From CAYSLC01 sp964431545 (GTDB taxonomy: Bacteria; Desulfobacterota; Desulfobacteria; Desulfobacterales; JAABSP01): a DNA stretch of 16,447 bases. The notes beneath the pieces are model-generated. The model did no database searches. It saw only the letters and a program-made list of their open reading frames with translations, and was not told the origin of the DNA. The translations under genes and the position numbers were made by a program. Shown in pieces: positions 1-7,617 of this stretch. How positions within the stretch are numbered: the first letter of the stretch is position 1; each line of letters starts with the position of its first letter. The DNA lies in assembly GCA_964431545.1 (NCBI GenBank), contig CAYSLC010000128.1:1-16447 (forward strand). Reading direction: 5' to 3'.

Positions 1-2008
1 TCACACCGTTTGCCGCCGCCTCGCAGTCGTTGCCGTAGGTGTTGCCGTCGCATCCGCAGACCGGGGCGTAGAGGTCGATGCAGGCCTCGGGTTGGGGTTG
101 GCAGCGGCCGGGATCATCGCACCGGCCCGGCGGTTTTGCACAGAAGGCCCCGGCCGCGCAATCCGGGTTGTCCATGCATTCGAAGTTCGGCATCAGGTCG
201 ATGTCTTGTCGGTTGCCGCCGGTCTGGAGCGTGATGGTCCCCTCGTGGGGGAAAAAGCCGGGGGCATGGACGAAGAGATGGAAGTCCGACGACCCTGTGG
301 GGGCCACCGGCAGGTCTTCCAGTATGTAGGTGCCGTCGTCATCGGTGACGGCGTGCCAGGGGCCGGGATGGAGGAACGGGTCGGGGTCCAGGAGGTGCAG
401 CTCGATTTCGGCGTCGGGGATCCCCGCCGGACAGTCGGCGTTCGATCCGCAGTCCATCGCGCCGTTCAGGACCCGGCCGATAAGGGTCGCCCGTTCCGTC
501 GGCGGCGGGCACTCACCCTCGTGGGCGACGCTGGTGCCGGCCTGGGCGGCCTCGCACCGGTTTCCGTAGGTCTTGCCGTCGCAGCCGCAGACCGGGTGAA
601 AATAGGCGGGACACGCCTCGGGCCGGGGCTCGCAGACCCCTTCGGCATCGCAGGCCCCGAAGGGCGTTCGGCAGAAGGTGGGCTCGGGGCAGTCATGGGG
701 TCCTATGCACGGTGTGGGGTGTTGGAAGATCAGATCGACGACGTTTTCGCCGGGAGCCAGATGGGCGTGAATTTCCACGGGTGGAAACGGTTCCGCCTCC
801 GCCGAAATCCGGTGGTCGCCGGGGGGGATCCCTTCGATCCGGTACCGGCCCTCTTGATCGGAGACCGTCTCGTAGACCGGCGGGGGGGCGAATCCGGCGC
901 CGTCGGCGATGGCGGCCGTGAGGGTGGGGAAGGGGAAATCCGGCCAAACGGTGATCCGAGCCCCGGCTACGGGATGCATCTCACCGTTGTCCGGGGTGAG
1001 CACGCGCCCCTCGACCGCGGCGTCCGGGTCGGGTTCGGGCCGGGCGAGCCCCGCATGTGCGAAGTTGACGCCGAAATGCCAGTGGCCATGGGGCCCGAGG
1101 CAGAAGAAGCCGGCCCCGGCATGGTGGATGAGCCGCCAAAGTGCGACCAAACCGGGCGATTCTTCATCAAGGGGAGGTTGGTCGTCGGGAGTGACGCCGG
1201 CGGGCGGCTCGATAACGGGCCACAGGGGCGGCAGGTCCGGCTCGATGCGGACGGGCCGCTCGTAGGGTAGATACCGGTCGGCTTCGATGGTCAGCAGATA
1301 GTCCCCGGCCGGGACCGGCGGAAACTTGAACCTCCCGTTTTCCGAGGTCCCGGTCGTCATGGGGGTGGGATCCCGGTCCGGCGCCGCAGGCATCAGATGA
1401 ACGGCGGCCCCGGCAACGGGGATCACCGGCCCCGGCGGATACGCCGCGGCGTCCGGCGTCCGTTCCACGACGCTGCCCATGAGGGTGCCGTGGGCGGCCT
1501 CGGGCAGGGGATAGAGCATCAGATCGACGAGGCGGCCCGCCCAGTCCGGGAGACTCACGGCGCCCACGGCCGGCTGGTGTCCGGCCTTGGACGCCGTGAT
1601 AAAGTAGTCCCCTCCGGGGATGTCGGTCAGCCGAAACCGGCCGTTCAGGTCGGTCACCGTCTCATGCACCCGGGGGGCGGAGTCCCTTCTGGGGAGGTCG
1701 GGCTCCTCGCTCGCGGCTGCCGGGACCAACCGGATCCGAGCGTCGGAGAGAGGGGCGGGGAGGCCGTCGGGTCCGGATCCGCCATCGGTCGTCCCGGCGT
1801 CCCGGACAACTCCTTGGACAGCGCCCCGCCATCCCACCGGGCGGAAACCCTCCGTCCGGCCCCCCGAGAGCACCTGGAGCTGACAGATGATTTTCCGGAG
1901 ACTCACCGGCTGGCCCTCCGCCAGGCCGCAGACCTGGGACCGTGCCGGTGATGCGAGAAAGCCGGTAAGAACCAGGAACACCCACAGGTGAAACATCCAT
2001 CTTCTCAT
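1..2008 (-). CDS. Secreted multidomain protein with Kazal-type protease-inhibitor modules (partial, C-terminus off the left edge)
   Basis: The frame is open from the ATG at 2008 to the window edge: 669 codons, no stop. The start follows a strong Shine-Dalgarno (AAGGAGG, 6 nt away). Residues 1-24 form a signal peptide (MRRW, then a hydrophobic core, then SPARS-Q), so the protein is exported. Four carboxypeptidase-regulatory/CnaB-like beta-sandwich units lie at about 62-165, 174-268, 331-432 and 505-607, each with a core like 'D..GRF.....P.GDY.ITA'. Cys-rich modules follow the third and fourth units. Kazal 1 spans C466-C500 with the hallmark PVCGCDGKTYGN; Kazal 2 begins at C643 (PVCGCDGNTYGN) and is cut by the edge. 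Each is preceded by a small Cys cluster (C..P..C.....FC). Residues about 270-330 include a His-rich stretch (GPHGHWHFG) I do not recognise. Kazal domains inhibit serine proteases in animals; in bacteria the role is mostly unknown. The protein could guard the cell envelope from proteases or simply be an extracellular adhesive/structural protein. Confidence 0.88.
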   Translation of the reverse strand, partial: MRRWMFHLWVFLVLTGFLASPARSQVCGLAEGQPVSLRKIICQLQVLSGGRTEGFRPVGWRGAVQGVVRDAGTTDGGSGPDGLPAPLSDARIRLVPAAASEEPDLPRRDSAPRVHETVTDLNGRFRLTDIPGGDYFITASKAGHQPAVGAVSLPDWAGRLVDLMLYPLPEAAHGTLMGSVVERTPDAAAYPPGPVIPVAGAAVHLMPAAPDRDPTPMTTGTSENGRFKFPPVPAGDYLLTIEADRYLPYERPVRIEPDLPPLWPVIEPPAGVTPDDQPPLDEESPGLVALWRLIHHAGAGFFCLGPHGHWHFGVNFAHAGLARPEPDPDAAVEGRVLTPDNGEMHPVAGARITVWPDFPFPTLTAAIADGAGFAPPPVYETVSDQEGRYRIEGIPPGDHRISAEAEPFPPVEIHAHLAPGENVVDLIFQHPTPCIGPHDCPEPTFCRTPFGACDAEGVCEPRPEACPAYFHPVCGCDGKTYGNRCEAAQAGTSVAHEGECPPPTERATLIGRVLNGAMDCGSNADCPAGIPDAEIELHLLDPDPFLHPGPWHAVTDDDGTYILEDLPVAPTGSSDFHLFVHAPGFFPHEGTITLQTGGNRQDIDLMPNFECMDNPDCAAGAFCAKPPGRCDDPGRCQPQPEACIDLYAPVCGCDGNTYGNDCEAAANGV

Positions 2009-2045
2009 GGCGACCTCCTTGGTTTTTTTTTGAAGAGGGTAATCA

Positions 2046-2075
2046 AGTATGCAAAGGGGAACCGGAAGTTGTCAA
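2046..2075 (-). promoter_or_regulatory. Sigma-70-like promoter of the Kazal-domain gene
   Basis: Read on the minus strand, a perfect -35 TTGACA (2075-2070) is followed by an 18-bp spacer and a -10 CATACT (2051-2046, 4 of 6 matches). Transcription would begin near 2039, giving a leader of about 30 nt that carries the AAGGAGG ribosome site. The -35 directly abuts the 11-bp direct repeats at 2075-2107. Confidence 0.6.
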
Positions 2076-2107
2076 GAACAAATCCAGAACAAATCCAGGG
2101 CAAATCC
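2075..2107. repeat. Three tandem 11-bp direct repeats, probable regulator binding site
   Basis: AGAACAAATCC occurs twice in tandem, followed by a third copy AGGGCAAATCC, all with an exact 11-bp period (2075-2085, 2086-2096, 2097-2107). On the minus strand the array reads into, and touches, the TTGACA -35 of the Kazal-domain gene. An 11-bp period puts the copies on one face of the helix, the arrangement used by OmpR/PhoB-type response regulators as activators. It could also be an operator for a repressor. The array lies about 190 bp upstream of the divergent kinase start. Repeat and position are seen; the regulator is inferred. Confidence 0.6.
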
Positions 2108-2297
2108 AGGAGAATGGTTTCCGCACGGGATGGCCCCCGCATGGAGCTGGTCTCCGGAGCATATCTGTTTCCGGACGCGCCGCTGGGCCGGATGGTTGAT
2201 ATCCGCGGCCGAGTCTGATAAGCGAGACGGTACCCGATGTCGTCTCCGGTCTCCCGGCCCGATGTCGGTCACTTCGTACGTTCAACCTGGAGAAGCG

Positions 2298-3854
2298 ATG
2301 CCCATGGCCCTGAAAAAACATCCTCGAACCGGTCCGCCGGACCGTGAAACGTCCCGATGTACGAGGCCGGAAGCCGCCGATTGCCCGGACGGCGAGGTCG
2401 ACGGTCCGCCGGGCGGATGCTGCGGCTTTGCCCGTCTGTCCCTGGACGCCCTCTACCGGCTGGACCCGGAAACCGATTCCATTTCCTGGCTCAACGATCG
2501 CTGTCGATCGATCCTCGGCATCGGTTCGGAGGTCGACACCGTGGAGCAGGCCGCGGCACGACTCATGGCCCATGTCCACCCGGACGACCGGGAGGCCGTC
2601 CGGGCGGCCCGGCAACGGGCCTTGTCCGACGCCGGCCGGGTCGAGGAGGCGGAATACCGGTTTCTCCATCCGGACGGCACCCAGCGCAGGGTCCGGGAAC
2701 GGTGGATGGCCCGGCGGGTCGGCGGCGCGCGGCTGGTGGAGGGGATGATCCGGGACGAGACCCCGGACGAGGTGGCCGAGGGGGATTTCATTCAGAGCAC
2801 GGCCAACGCCCTGATCGGCAACTATTTGGTCCAGGACGGGGCCTTTCTTTATGTCAATCCGGAGTTCGTGCGAATCACCGGGTATTCCCGGGACGAACTC
2901 ATCGGAATGGACTCTCTGGCCATCGTCCGGCCGGACGATCGACCCCACGTGCGGAAGAACGCCGTGGCCATGCTCAAGGGAGAGACCTCCACCCCCTACG
3001 AGTTCTGTGCCTACGACAAATCCGGAAAGGCCCATTGGGCCATGGAGACGGTCACCCCGGTCCGGCACAATGGCCGGCGGGCGGTTCTCGGCTTTTTCAT
3101 GGACATCACGCAGTTCCGGGAGGCCCAGGGAAACCTCTCCACCCTGGGACTGATGATCAGCACCGTCTCCCACAGCCTCAAGGGCTGTCTGACCGGCCTC
3201 GACGCCGGCCTCTATATGGTCGACACCGGATTCTACCGGGACCTGCCCGCCCGGATCGAAGAGGGCCTCGACGTGGCCAAACTCATGGTGGACCGGATCC
3301 GGAAACTCTCCATGGACATCCTCTACTATGCCAAGGAGCGGGAACCCGACTTGTCGACGGTGGACATCCGGCGGTTCGCCAAAGAGGTGATCCTGACGGT
3401 GGAGACCCGGATCCGGGCCGCCGACATCCGGTTCGATACCCGCCTGCCCGATGCGCCCGGCACCTTTTCGGTCGATGAAGAGATCCTCCGCGCCGCCTTC
3501 GTCAACATCCTCGAAAACGCCATGGAGGCCTGCATCGCGGACGACCGGCCCATCGAGCACGTGATCTCGTTCACGGTGGCGGCGGAGGAGACCGGGGTGG
3601 CCTTCCGGTTCTCCGACAACGGCCCCGGCATGGCGCCGGAGCAGCTCCGGAAGATCTTCCAGCTCTTTTTCTCCTCCAAGGGCAAGGCGGGGACGGGCAT
3701 CGGCCTCTTCGTCACCCGGAAGGTGATCCACCAGCACGGCGGGGCCATCACGGCCGAGTCGACGCCGGGGGTGGGGACGACCTTCCAGGTGACGCTCCCG
3801 AGGGGGGCACGGCCTCCGGATTCCCGCGGCACCCCCAAGGCAGGAGCCTTTTAG
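2298..3854 (+). CDS. Soluble PAS-PAS sensor histidine kinase
   Basis: Protein of 518 residues with two PAS domains, at about 43-150 (YRLD....I.W.N) and 164-275 (FLYVNPEFVRITGYS), then a dimerisation/phosphoacceptor region and a C-terminal HATPase domain. The phosphoacceptor is probably H292 in 'STVSHSLKGCLTGLD', which departs from the usual HELRTPL box. The N-box is NILENAMEA (N407), the G1 box DNGPGM (D440), and the G2 box GTGIGLF. There is no membrane segment or signal peptide, so it senses an internal signal, perhaps by a PAS cofactor. The ATG at 2298 was chosen because GGAG lies 5 nt upstream; the frame is open back to 2049 but crosses the 11-bp repeats and lacks a ribosome site, and ATG 2262 is a weaker option. 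No response regulator is adjacent, so the partner is unknown. It is divergent from the Kazal-domain gene and convergent with hemW. Confidence 0.9.
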   Translation: MPMALKKHPRTGPPDRETSRCTRPEAADCPDGEVDGPPGGCCGFARLSLDALYRLDPETDSISWLNDRCRSILGIGSEVDTVEQAAARLMAHVHPDDREAVRAARQRALSDAGRVEEAEYRFLHPDGTQRRVRERWMARRVGGARLVEGMIRDETPDEVAEGDFIQSTANALIGNYLVQDGAFLYVNPEFVRITGYSRDELIGMDSLAIVRPDDRPHVRKNAVAMLKGETSTPYEFCAYDKSGKAHWAMETVTPVRHNGRRAVLGFFMDITQFREAQGNLSTLGLMISTVSHSLKGCLTGLDAGLYMVDTGFYRDLPARIEEGLDVAKLMVDRIRKLSMDILYYAKEREPDLSTVDIRRFAKEVILTVETRIRAADIRFDTRLPDAPGTFSVDEEILRAAFVNILENAMEACIADDRPIEHVISFTVAAEETGVAFRFSDNGPGMAPEQLRKIFQLFFSSKGKAGTGIGLFVTRKVIHQHGGAITAESTPGVGTTFQVTLPRGARPPDSRGTPKAGAF

Positions 3855-3865
3855 GGGAGATTCGC

Positions 3866-3940
3866 CCGGCCCCACCGGTGCGGGGCCGGCGACATCCGCC
3901 GGCAATATCCGGTGGATCGGCGCGTGCCCCTTTGCCGATC
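3866..3940. terminator. Hairpin cluster in the kinase/hemW convergent spacer
   Basis: Three hairpins lie in series: CCGGCCCC (3866-3873) with GGGGCCGG (3882-3889); ATCCGCCGG (3894-3902) with CCGGTGGAT (3909-3917), one wobble pair; and GATCGGC (3915-3921) with GCCGATC (3934-3940), which overlaps the hemW stop. None has a clear T-tract on either strand, so classic intrinsic termination is uncertain. The position between two converging genes suggests a bidirectional transcription block or mRNA 3'-end protection. Confidence 0.45.
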
Positions 3941-5165
3941 AGAGCAGATCACAGAACAAAGCCGCGATGCTGTCCAGGTGGAGCATCCCCTTTCGGGTGA
4001 GGGCGCAGCGGTCCGGGGTGAGGATGATCCGTCCTTCGCTCTCCAGGTAGCGGATCAGGTCGCCGAAGCGGTCTCTGAAATCGTGTCCGTACCGGGCGTT
4101 GAAATCGGGGATGGAGATCCCCTCCCGCATGCGGAGTCCCAGGAGGATCGCCTCCATGGCCTGCTGTTCCAGGGTCAGGGTCTCCTCCCCGGCCACGGGC
4201 AGGTGGCCCCGGCCGAGATCCTGGAGGTAGGCCGGAACGTCGGCGTGGTTCCACCGGCGGATGGGCGGGTCGTACGTGTGGGCCCCGGCGCCGATCCCCA
4301 GGTAGGGGGTGAAGGTCCAGTACTTGGGGTTGTGGCGGGAGATCCGGGAGGGGGTCCGGGCGAAGTTGGACACCTCGTAATGGAGCCAGCCATTGGCCTC
4401 CAGGAAGGCGATGGTGGTCCGGAAGAGTTCCGCCATCCGGTCGTCGCGAAGGGGCCGGACCCGCTCTTCCCGAACCGCTTCGAACAGAGGGGTGCCGGGT
4501 TCGTAGGTGAGCATGTAGCAGGAGAGGTGTGCGGGGCCGTGGGCCAGGGCGGCCCGGAGGTCGGTGACCCATTCCTCCGTCGTCTGATCGAGCGTTTCGG
4601 GTGACCCCGAATTCCCATATGGTGATCCCGGAATGCCGGGGATCCCACCGGGGATCCCCCCGGGAATCCCATAGATCAGGTCGATGCCGACGTTGTCGAA
4701 CCCGGCCCGGCCCGCCGCCTCCAGGCACTCCCGGCCCTCCCGGGCGGAGTGGATCCGTCCCAGGGCGGCGAGGTGGCGGTCATGGAAGGACTGGATTCCG
4801 ATGTTGAGGCGGTTGACCCCCGCCGAACGGTATCCGGCCAGGTTTTCGGGGGTGACGGTGCCGGGGTTCGCCTCCAGGGTGATCTCCGGATCATCGGCGA
4901 GCCGAAAGTCGCGCCGGACGGCGTCAAGGAGTCGCTCCACCGATCGGGAATCGAGCAGGGACGGCGTTCCGCCCCCCAGGTAGATCGATTCGAACCGCCA
5001 GGGGATGTCGGCGTACCGGGCGAGTTCCCGCAGGAGGGCATCGACGTAGGCCGGGATCCGGTCGGTCTCGGTGGTGGAGAAGAAGTCGCAGTACGGGCAC
5101 CTGCGGATACAGAAGGGGAAGTGGATGTAGAGGCCCGCGCTGTGGGCCGGATCATCCGTCGGCAT
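3939..5165 (-). CDS. hemW: Radical SAM family heme chaperone HemW
   Basis: 408 residues. The radical-SAM cluster motif CX3CX2C is at C19, C23 and C26 (FPFCIRRCPYC), followed by the SAM-binding GGGTP motif. The HNPKYW sequence matches the HNXXYW motif that marks HemW rather than the true oxygen-independent coproporphyrinogen oxidase HemN. The protein binds a 4Fe-4S cluster and heme and acts in the cytoplasm or at the inner membrane face in heme delivery. Older annotations often read 'coproporphyrinogen III oxidase'. The start at 5165 aligns with the family N-terminus and overlaps the cobA-hemD end by 14 nt; the in-frame ATG at 5222 would add 19 low-complexity residues. No good ribosome site is visible, so translation is probably coupled. 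At about residues 164-190 a Gly-Ile-Pro repeat insertion follows IYGIPG, where other HemW proteins go straight on to '..EEW'. Confidence 0.93.
   Translation of the reverse strand: MPTDDPAHSAGLYIHFPFCIRRCPYCDFFSTTETDRIPAYVDALLRELARYADIPWRFESIYLGGGTPSLLDSRSVERLLDAVRRDFRLADDPEITLEANPGTVTPENLAGYRSAGVNRLNIGIQSFHDRHLAALGRIHSAREGRECLEAAGRAGFDNVGIDLIYGIPGGIPGGIPGIPGSPYGNSGSPETLDQTTEEWVTDLRAALAHGPAHLSCYMLTYEPGTPLFEAVREERVRPLRDDRMAELFRTTIAFLEANGWLHYEVSNFARTPSRISRHNPKYWTFTPYLGIGAGAHTYDPPIRRWNHADVPAYLQDLGRGHLPVAGEETLTLEQQAMEAILLGLRMREGISIPDFNARYGHDFRDRFGDLIRYLESEGRIILTPDRCALTRKGMLHLDSIAALFCDLL
4635..4670 (-). repeat. In-frame 12-bp tandem repeat in hemW (GIPG units)
   Basis: Three contiguous 12-bp units lie at 4659-4670, 4647-4658 and 4635-4646. 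On the coding strand they read GGGATTCCCGGG, GGGATCCCCGGT and GGGATCCCCGGC. Each encodes Gly-Ile-Pro-Gly, and a partial fourth unit follows. The units are the expanded part of an insertion of about two dozen residues relative to ordinary HemW. Confidence 0.8.
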
Positions 5166-6678
5166 GGTGGCGGAGGATGGCCTCGCAGAGCCCGTCGATG
5201 GTGAAGGACGAGGCCGTGACATGGACCTGGAAGCCCAGGTCCCGGGCCGTGTCCGAGGTGATGGGGCCGATGCTGGCCACCGTCACCCCCTCCATGAGTT
5301 CGGAGCGTTCCCCTTCGGGCAGCAGGGCGAGGAAATTCCTTACCGTGGAGGAACTGGTGAAGGTCACCATATCCACCTCCCGGGCCCGGAGCGCGGCCAG
5401 GAGTTCCGGCCCCCGGCCCTCGTCCAGGCGGGTCCGGTAGGCGGGGATCTCGTCCACCCGGGCGCCCATGCGGGTCAGCTCCTCCGGCAGAACCGGGCGG
5501 GCCTCGGCGGCCCGGGGCAGGAGGATCCGCCGGCCCGCCACCGGATGGGACCGGAAGGCCTCCACCACCGATTCGGCCCGGTAGCTTTCGGGCAGGACGT
5601 CCGTGTTGAGGCCGAAGGACCGCAGCCGGGCCGCGGTGGCCGGTCCGATACAGGCGGTGGACAGGGTGTGCAGGGCCCGCACGTCCCGGCCCCGGGAAAA
5701 GAGCCGGTCGAAGAAGAAGCGCACGCCGTTGACGCTGGTGAAGACGATCCAGTGGTAGTCGGACAAAGTGTCGATGGCCCGGTCGAGGGGGGACCAGTCG
5801 TCCGGAGGTCCCACCCGGATGGTGGGGCATTCCAGGGGCTCCGCCCCCAGGGCGGCCAGCCGGCCCACCAGGTCGCTGGCCTGCTCCCGCGCCCGGGTCA
5901 CCACGATGCGCCTGCCCAGCAGGGGCCGGTCCTCGAACCATCCCAACCGCTCCCGGAGCCGAACCACGTCCCCCACCACGATGATGGCCGGGGCCTTGAG
6001 GCCGGCGGCCGCCACCCGGTCGGCGATGTCGGCGAGGGTTCCGGTCACCGTCTCCTGCCGGGGGGTCGATCCCCAGCGGACCAGGGCCACCGGCCGGTCT
6101 TCGGGGACCCCGTGTTTCCGGAGGTTTTCGACGATGTGGGGGAGGTTCTTGACCCCCATGAGGAAGACCAAGGTGCCGACGCCGGCCAGGGCGTCCCACC
6201 GGATGTTCGATTCGGCCTTGGAGGGATCCTCGTGGCCGGTGACGAAGGCGAGGGTGGCGGTGAAATCCCGGTGGGTCAGGGGGATCCCGGCGTAGGCGGG
6301 GGCGGCCACGGCCGAGGTGACCCCCGGCACCACCTCGAAGGGGATCCCGGCGTCCACCAGGACCTCCGCCTCCTCGCCCCCCCGTCCGAAGATGAAGGGG
6401 TCGCCCCCCTTGAGGCGGGCCACCACCTTCCCCTCCCGGGCCTTCTCCACGATGAGATCGTTGATCCCCTCCTGGCCGAGGGTATGGTCCCCGCCCTTCT
6501 TGCCCACGTAGATCTTCTCCGACCCCTCCCGGGCGTGGGCCAGGAGGGCCGGGGCCGCCAGATAGTCGTAGATGACGGCGTCGGCCGTCCGGATGCATTC
6601 CAGCCCCTTGGCCGTGATCAGGCCCGGATCTCCGGGGCCGGCCCCCACCAGATAGACTCTACCCCTGTGTTGCGCCAT
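5152..6678 (-). CDS. cobA-hemD: Fused uroporphyrinogen-III C-methyltransferase / uroporphyrinogen-III synthase
   Basis: 508 residues with two enzymes in one chain. Residues 1 to about 245 are the SAM-dependent methyltransferase CobA (SUMT): GAGPGDPGL near the N-terminus, LKGGDPFIFGRGGEE, and PGVTSA. Residues about 255-500 are uroporphyrinogen-III synthase HemD, with the poorly conserved two-lobe fold recognisable from GRRIVVTRAREQ, WIVFTSVNGV and the late TFTSSSTVRNF segment. HemD closes hydroxymethylbilane from HemC to uroporphyrinogen III; CobA methylates it twice to precorrin-2, the precursor of siroheme and cobalamin. This fusion is frequent in anaerobic bacteria including sulfate reducers. 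The start is supported by GGAG 4 nt upstream. The gene begins inside the last 20 nt of hemC and ends inside the first codons of hemW, so all three are translated together. Confidence 0.95.
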   Translation of the reverse strand: MAQHRGRVYLVGAGPGDPGLITAKGLECIRTADAVIYDYLAAPALLAHAREGSEKIYVGKKGGDHTLGQEGINDLIVEKAREGKVVARLKGGDPFIFGRGGEEAEVLVDAGIPFEVVPGVTSAVAAPAYAGIPLTHRDFTATLAFVTGHEDPSKAESNIRWDALAGVGTLVFLMGVKNLPHIVENLRKHGVPEDRPVALVRWGSTPRQETVTGTLADIADRVAAAGLKAPAIIVVGDVVRLRERLGWFEDRPLLGRRIVVTRAREQASDLVGRLAALGAEPLECPTIRVGPPDDWSPLDRAIDTLSDYHWIVFTSVNGVRFFFDRLFSRGRDVRALHTLSTACIGPATAARLRSFGLNTDVLPESYRAESVVEAFRSHPVAGRRILLPRAAEARPVLPEELTRMGARVDEIPAYRTRLDEGRGPELLAALRAREVDMVTFTSSSTVRNFLALLPEGERSELMEGVTVASIGPITSDTARDLGFQVHVTASSFTIDGLCEAILRHHADG

Positions 6679-7609
6679 GGAACTCCGCCTTCAGTCTGTC
6701 GAGGATCTCCCCGGCCCCCAGGGTCAGCAGATGTTCGGCCAGTTCCACGCCGATCGCCTCGGATCGATGGGCGGGCCCGGACCGGGTTTCGCGAATGATG
6801 GTGGAGCCGTCCAGCTCGGCCACCAGCCCGGACAGGGTGAAGGTATCGCCCTCCATCCGCCCGTGGGCGGCGATGGGCACCTGGCAGCCGCCCTCCAGCC
6901 GATGGAGAAAGGCCCGCTCCCCCAGAACCGTACACCGGGTTTCCGGATCATCCAAAGCCGATGCCAACGGCGTGATCCGGGGATCGTCGGTCCGGATCTC
7001 GATGCACAGGGCCCCTTGTCCCACCGCCGGGAGCATGTCGCCGTCGTCCAGGTATTCGGTGATCCGCGCCGAGAGCCCCAGTCGTTTGACGCCGGCGGCG
7101 GCCAGCACCACGGCGTCGTAGTCGCCGCTGTCGAGCTTCCGGAGCCGGGTGTCGAGGTTGCCCCGCAGAGAGAGGACCGTGAGATCGGGCCGTGCCCCCA
7201 TGAGCTGGGCGGCCCGGCGGAGGCTGCTGGTGCCGATCCGGGCGCCCCGGGGCAGATCGGAAAGGGGGGCGCCGGCGGCGGAGATCAGCACGTCCCGGGG
7301 GTTCTCCCGGGCGGGAACGGCGCCGATGGTCAGGCCCTCGGGCACCTCGCCGGGCATGTCCTTCATGCTGTGGACCGCCAGGTCGACCCGGCCGTCGAGG
7401 ATCGCCTCCTCGATCTCCTTGACGAAGAGCCCCTTGCCGCCCACCTTGGCCAGGGGGACGTCCTGGATCTTGTCCCCCTTGGTCTTGATGATCACCAGTT
7501 CCACGGGCAGTTCGGGGTCCGCCGCGATCAGGGCCTCCTTGACCCACTCCGCCTGCCAGAGGGCGAGCTTGCTGCCCCGGGTGCCGATTCTGACGGGTGT
7601 GGTATTCAT
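6659..7609 (-). CDS. hemC: Hydroxymethylbilane synthase (porphobilinogen deaminase)
   Basis: 316 residues, the normal family length. It condenses four porphobilinogens into hydroxymethylbilane using a covalently held dipyrromethane cofactor. The N-terminal RIGTRGSKLALWQA motif, catalytic D84 in HSMKDMP and cofactor-binding C242 in LEGGCQVP are all present, the last two at the same numbers as in the E. coli enzyme. The start at ATG 7609 is fixed by the family N-terminus; the frame is open much further upstream, but that part overlaps the fmdB-like gene. Only 8 nt separate it from the stop of that gene and no clear ribosome site is seen, so translation is probably coupled. It overlaps cobA-hemD by 20 nt. 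Confidence 0.97.
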   Translation of the reverse strand: MNTTPVRIGTRGSKLALWQAEWVKEALIAADPELPVELVIIKTKGDKIQDVPLAKVGGKGLFVKEIEEAILDGRVDLAVHSMKDMPGEVPEGLTIGAVPARENPRDVLISAAGAPLSDLPRGARIGTSSLRRAAQLMGARPDLTVLSLRGNLDTRLRKLDSGDYDAVVLAAAGVKRLGLSARITEYLDDGDMLPAVGQGALCIEIRTDDPRITPLASALDDPETRCTVLGERAFLHRLEGGCQVPIAAHGRMEGDTFTLSGLVAELDGSTIIRETRSGPAHRSEAIGVELAEHLLTLGAGEILDRLKAEFHGATQG

Positions 7610-7617
7610 CGGCGGGG

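Noticed and set aside
92..1270. Long plus-strand frame of 392 codons
   Set aside because: It is antisense to the Kazal-domain gene, whose frame shows a signal peptide and recognisable domains. The plus frame has no ribosome site or family features and arises from the high GC of third positions.
2196..2222. TTGATA with GATAAG as a kinase promoter
   Set aside because: The spacer is only 15 bp and the -10 matches just 4 of 6; not convincing.
2049..2297. N-terminal extension of the kinase from ATG 2049
   Set aside because: It has no ribosome site, crosses the 11-bp repeats and the opposing -10, and shows no domain; ATG 2298 has GGAG at good spacing.
2043..3905. Minus-strand frame of 620 codons opposite the kinase
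   Set aside because: A shadow of the PAS kinase; no family motifs, and it begins and ends outside any sensible signals.
5164..6798. Plus-strand frame of 544 codons opposite cobA-hemD
   Set aside because: His/Gly/Pro-rich composition typical of antisense frames in GC-rich DNA; the minus strand encodes clear CobA and HemD motifs.
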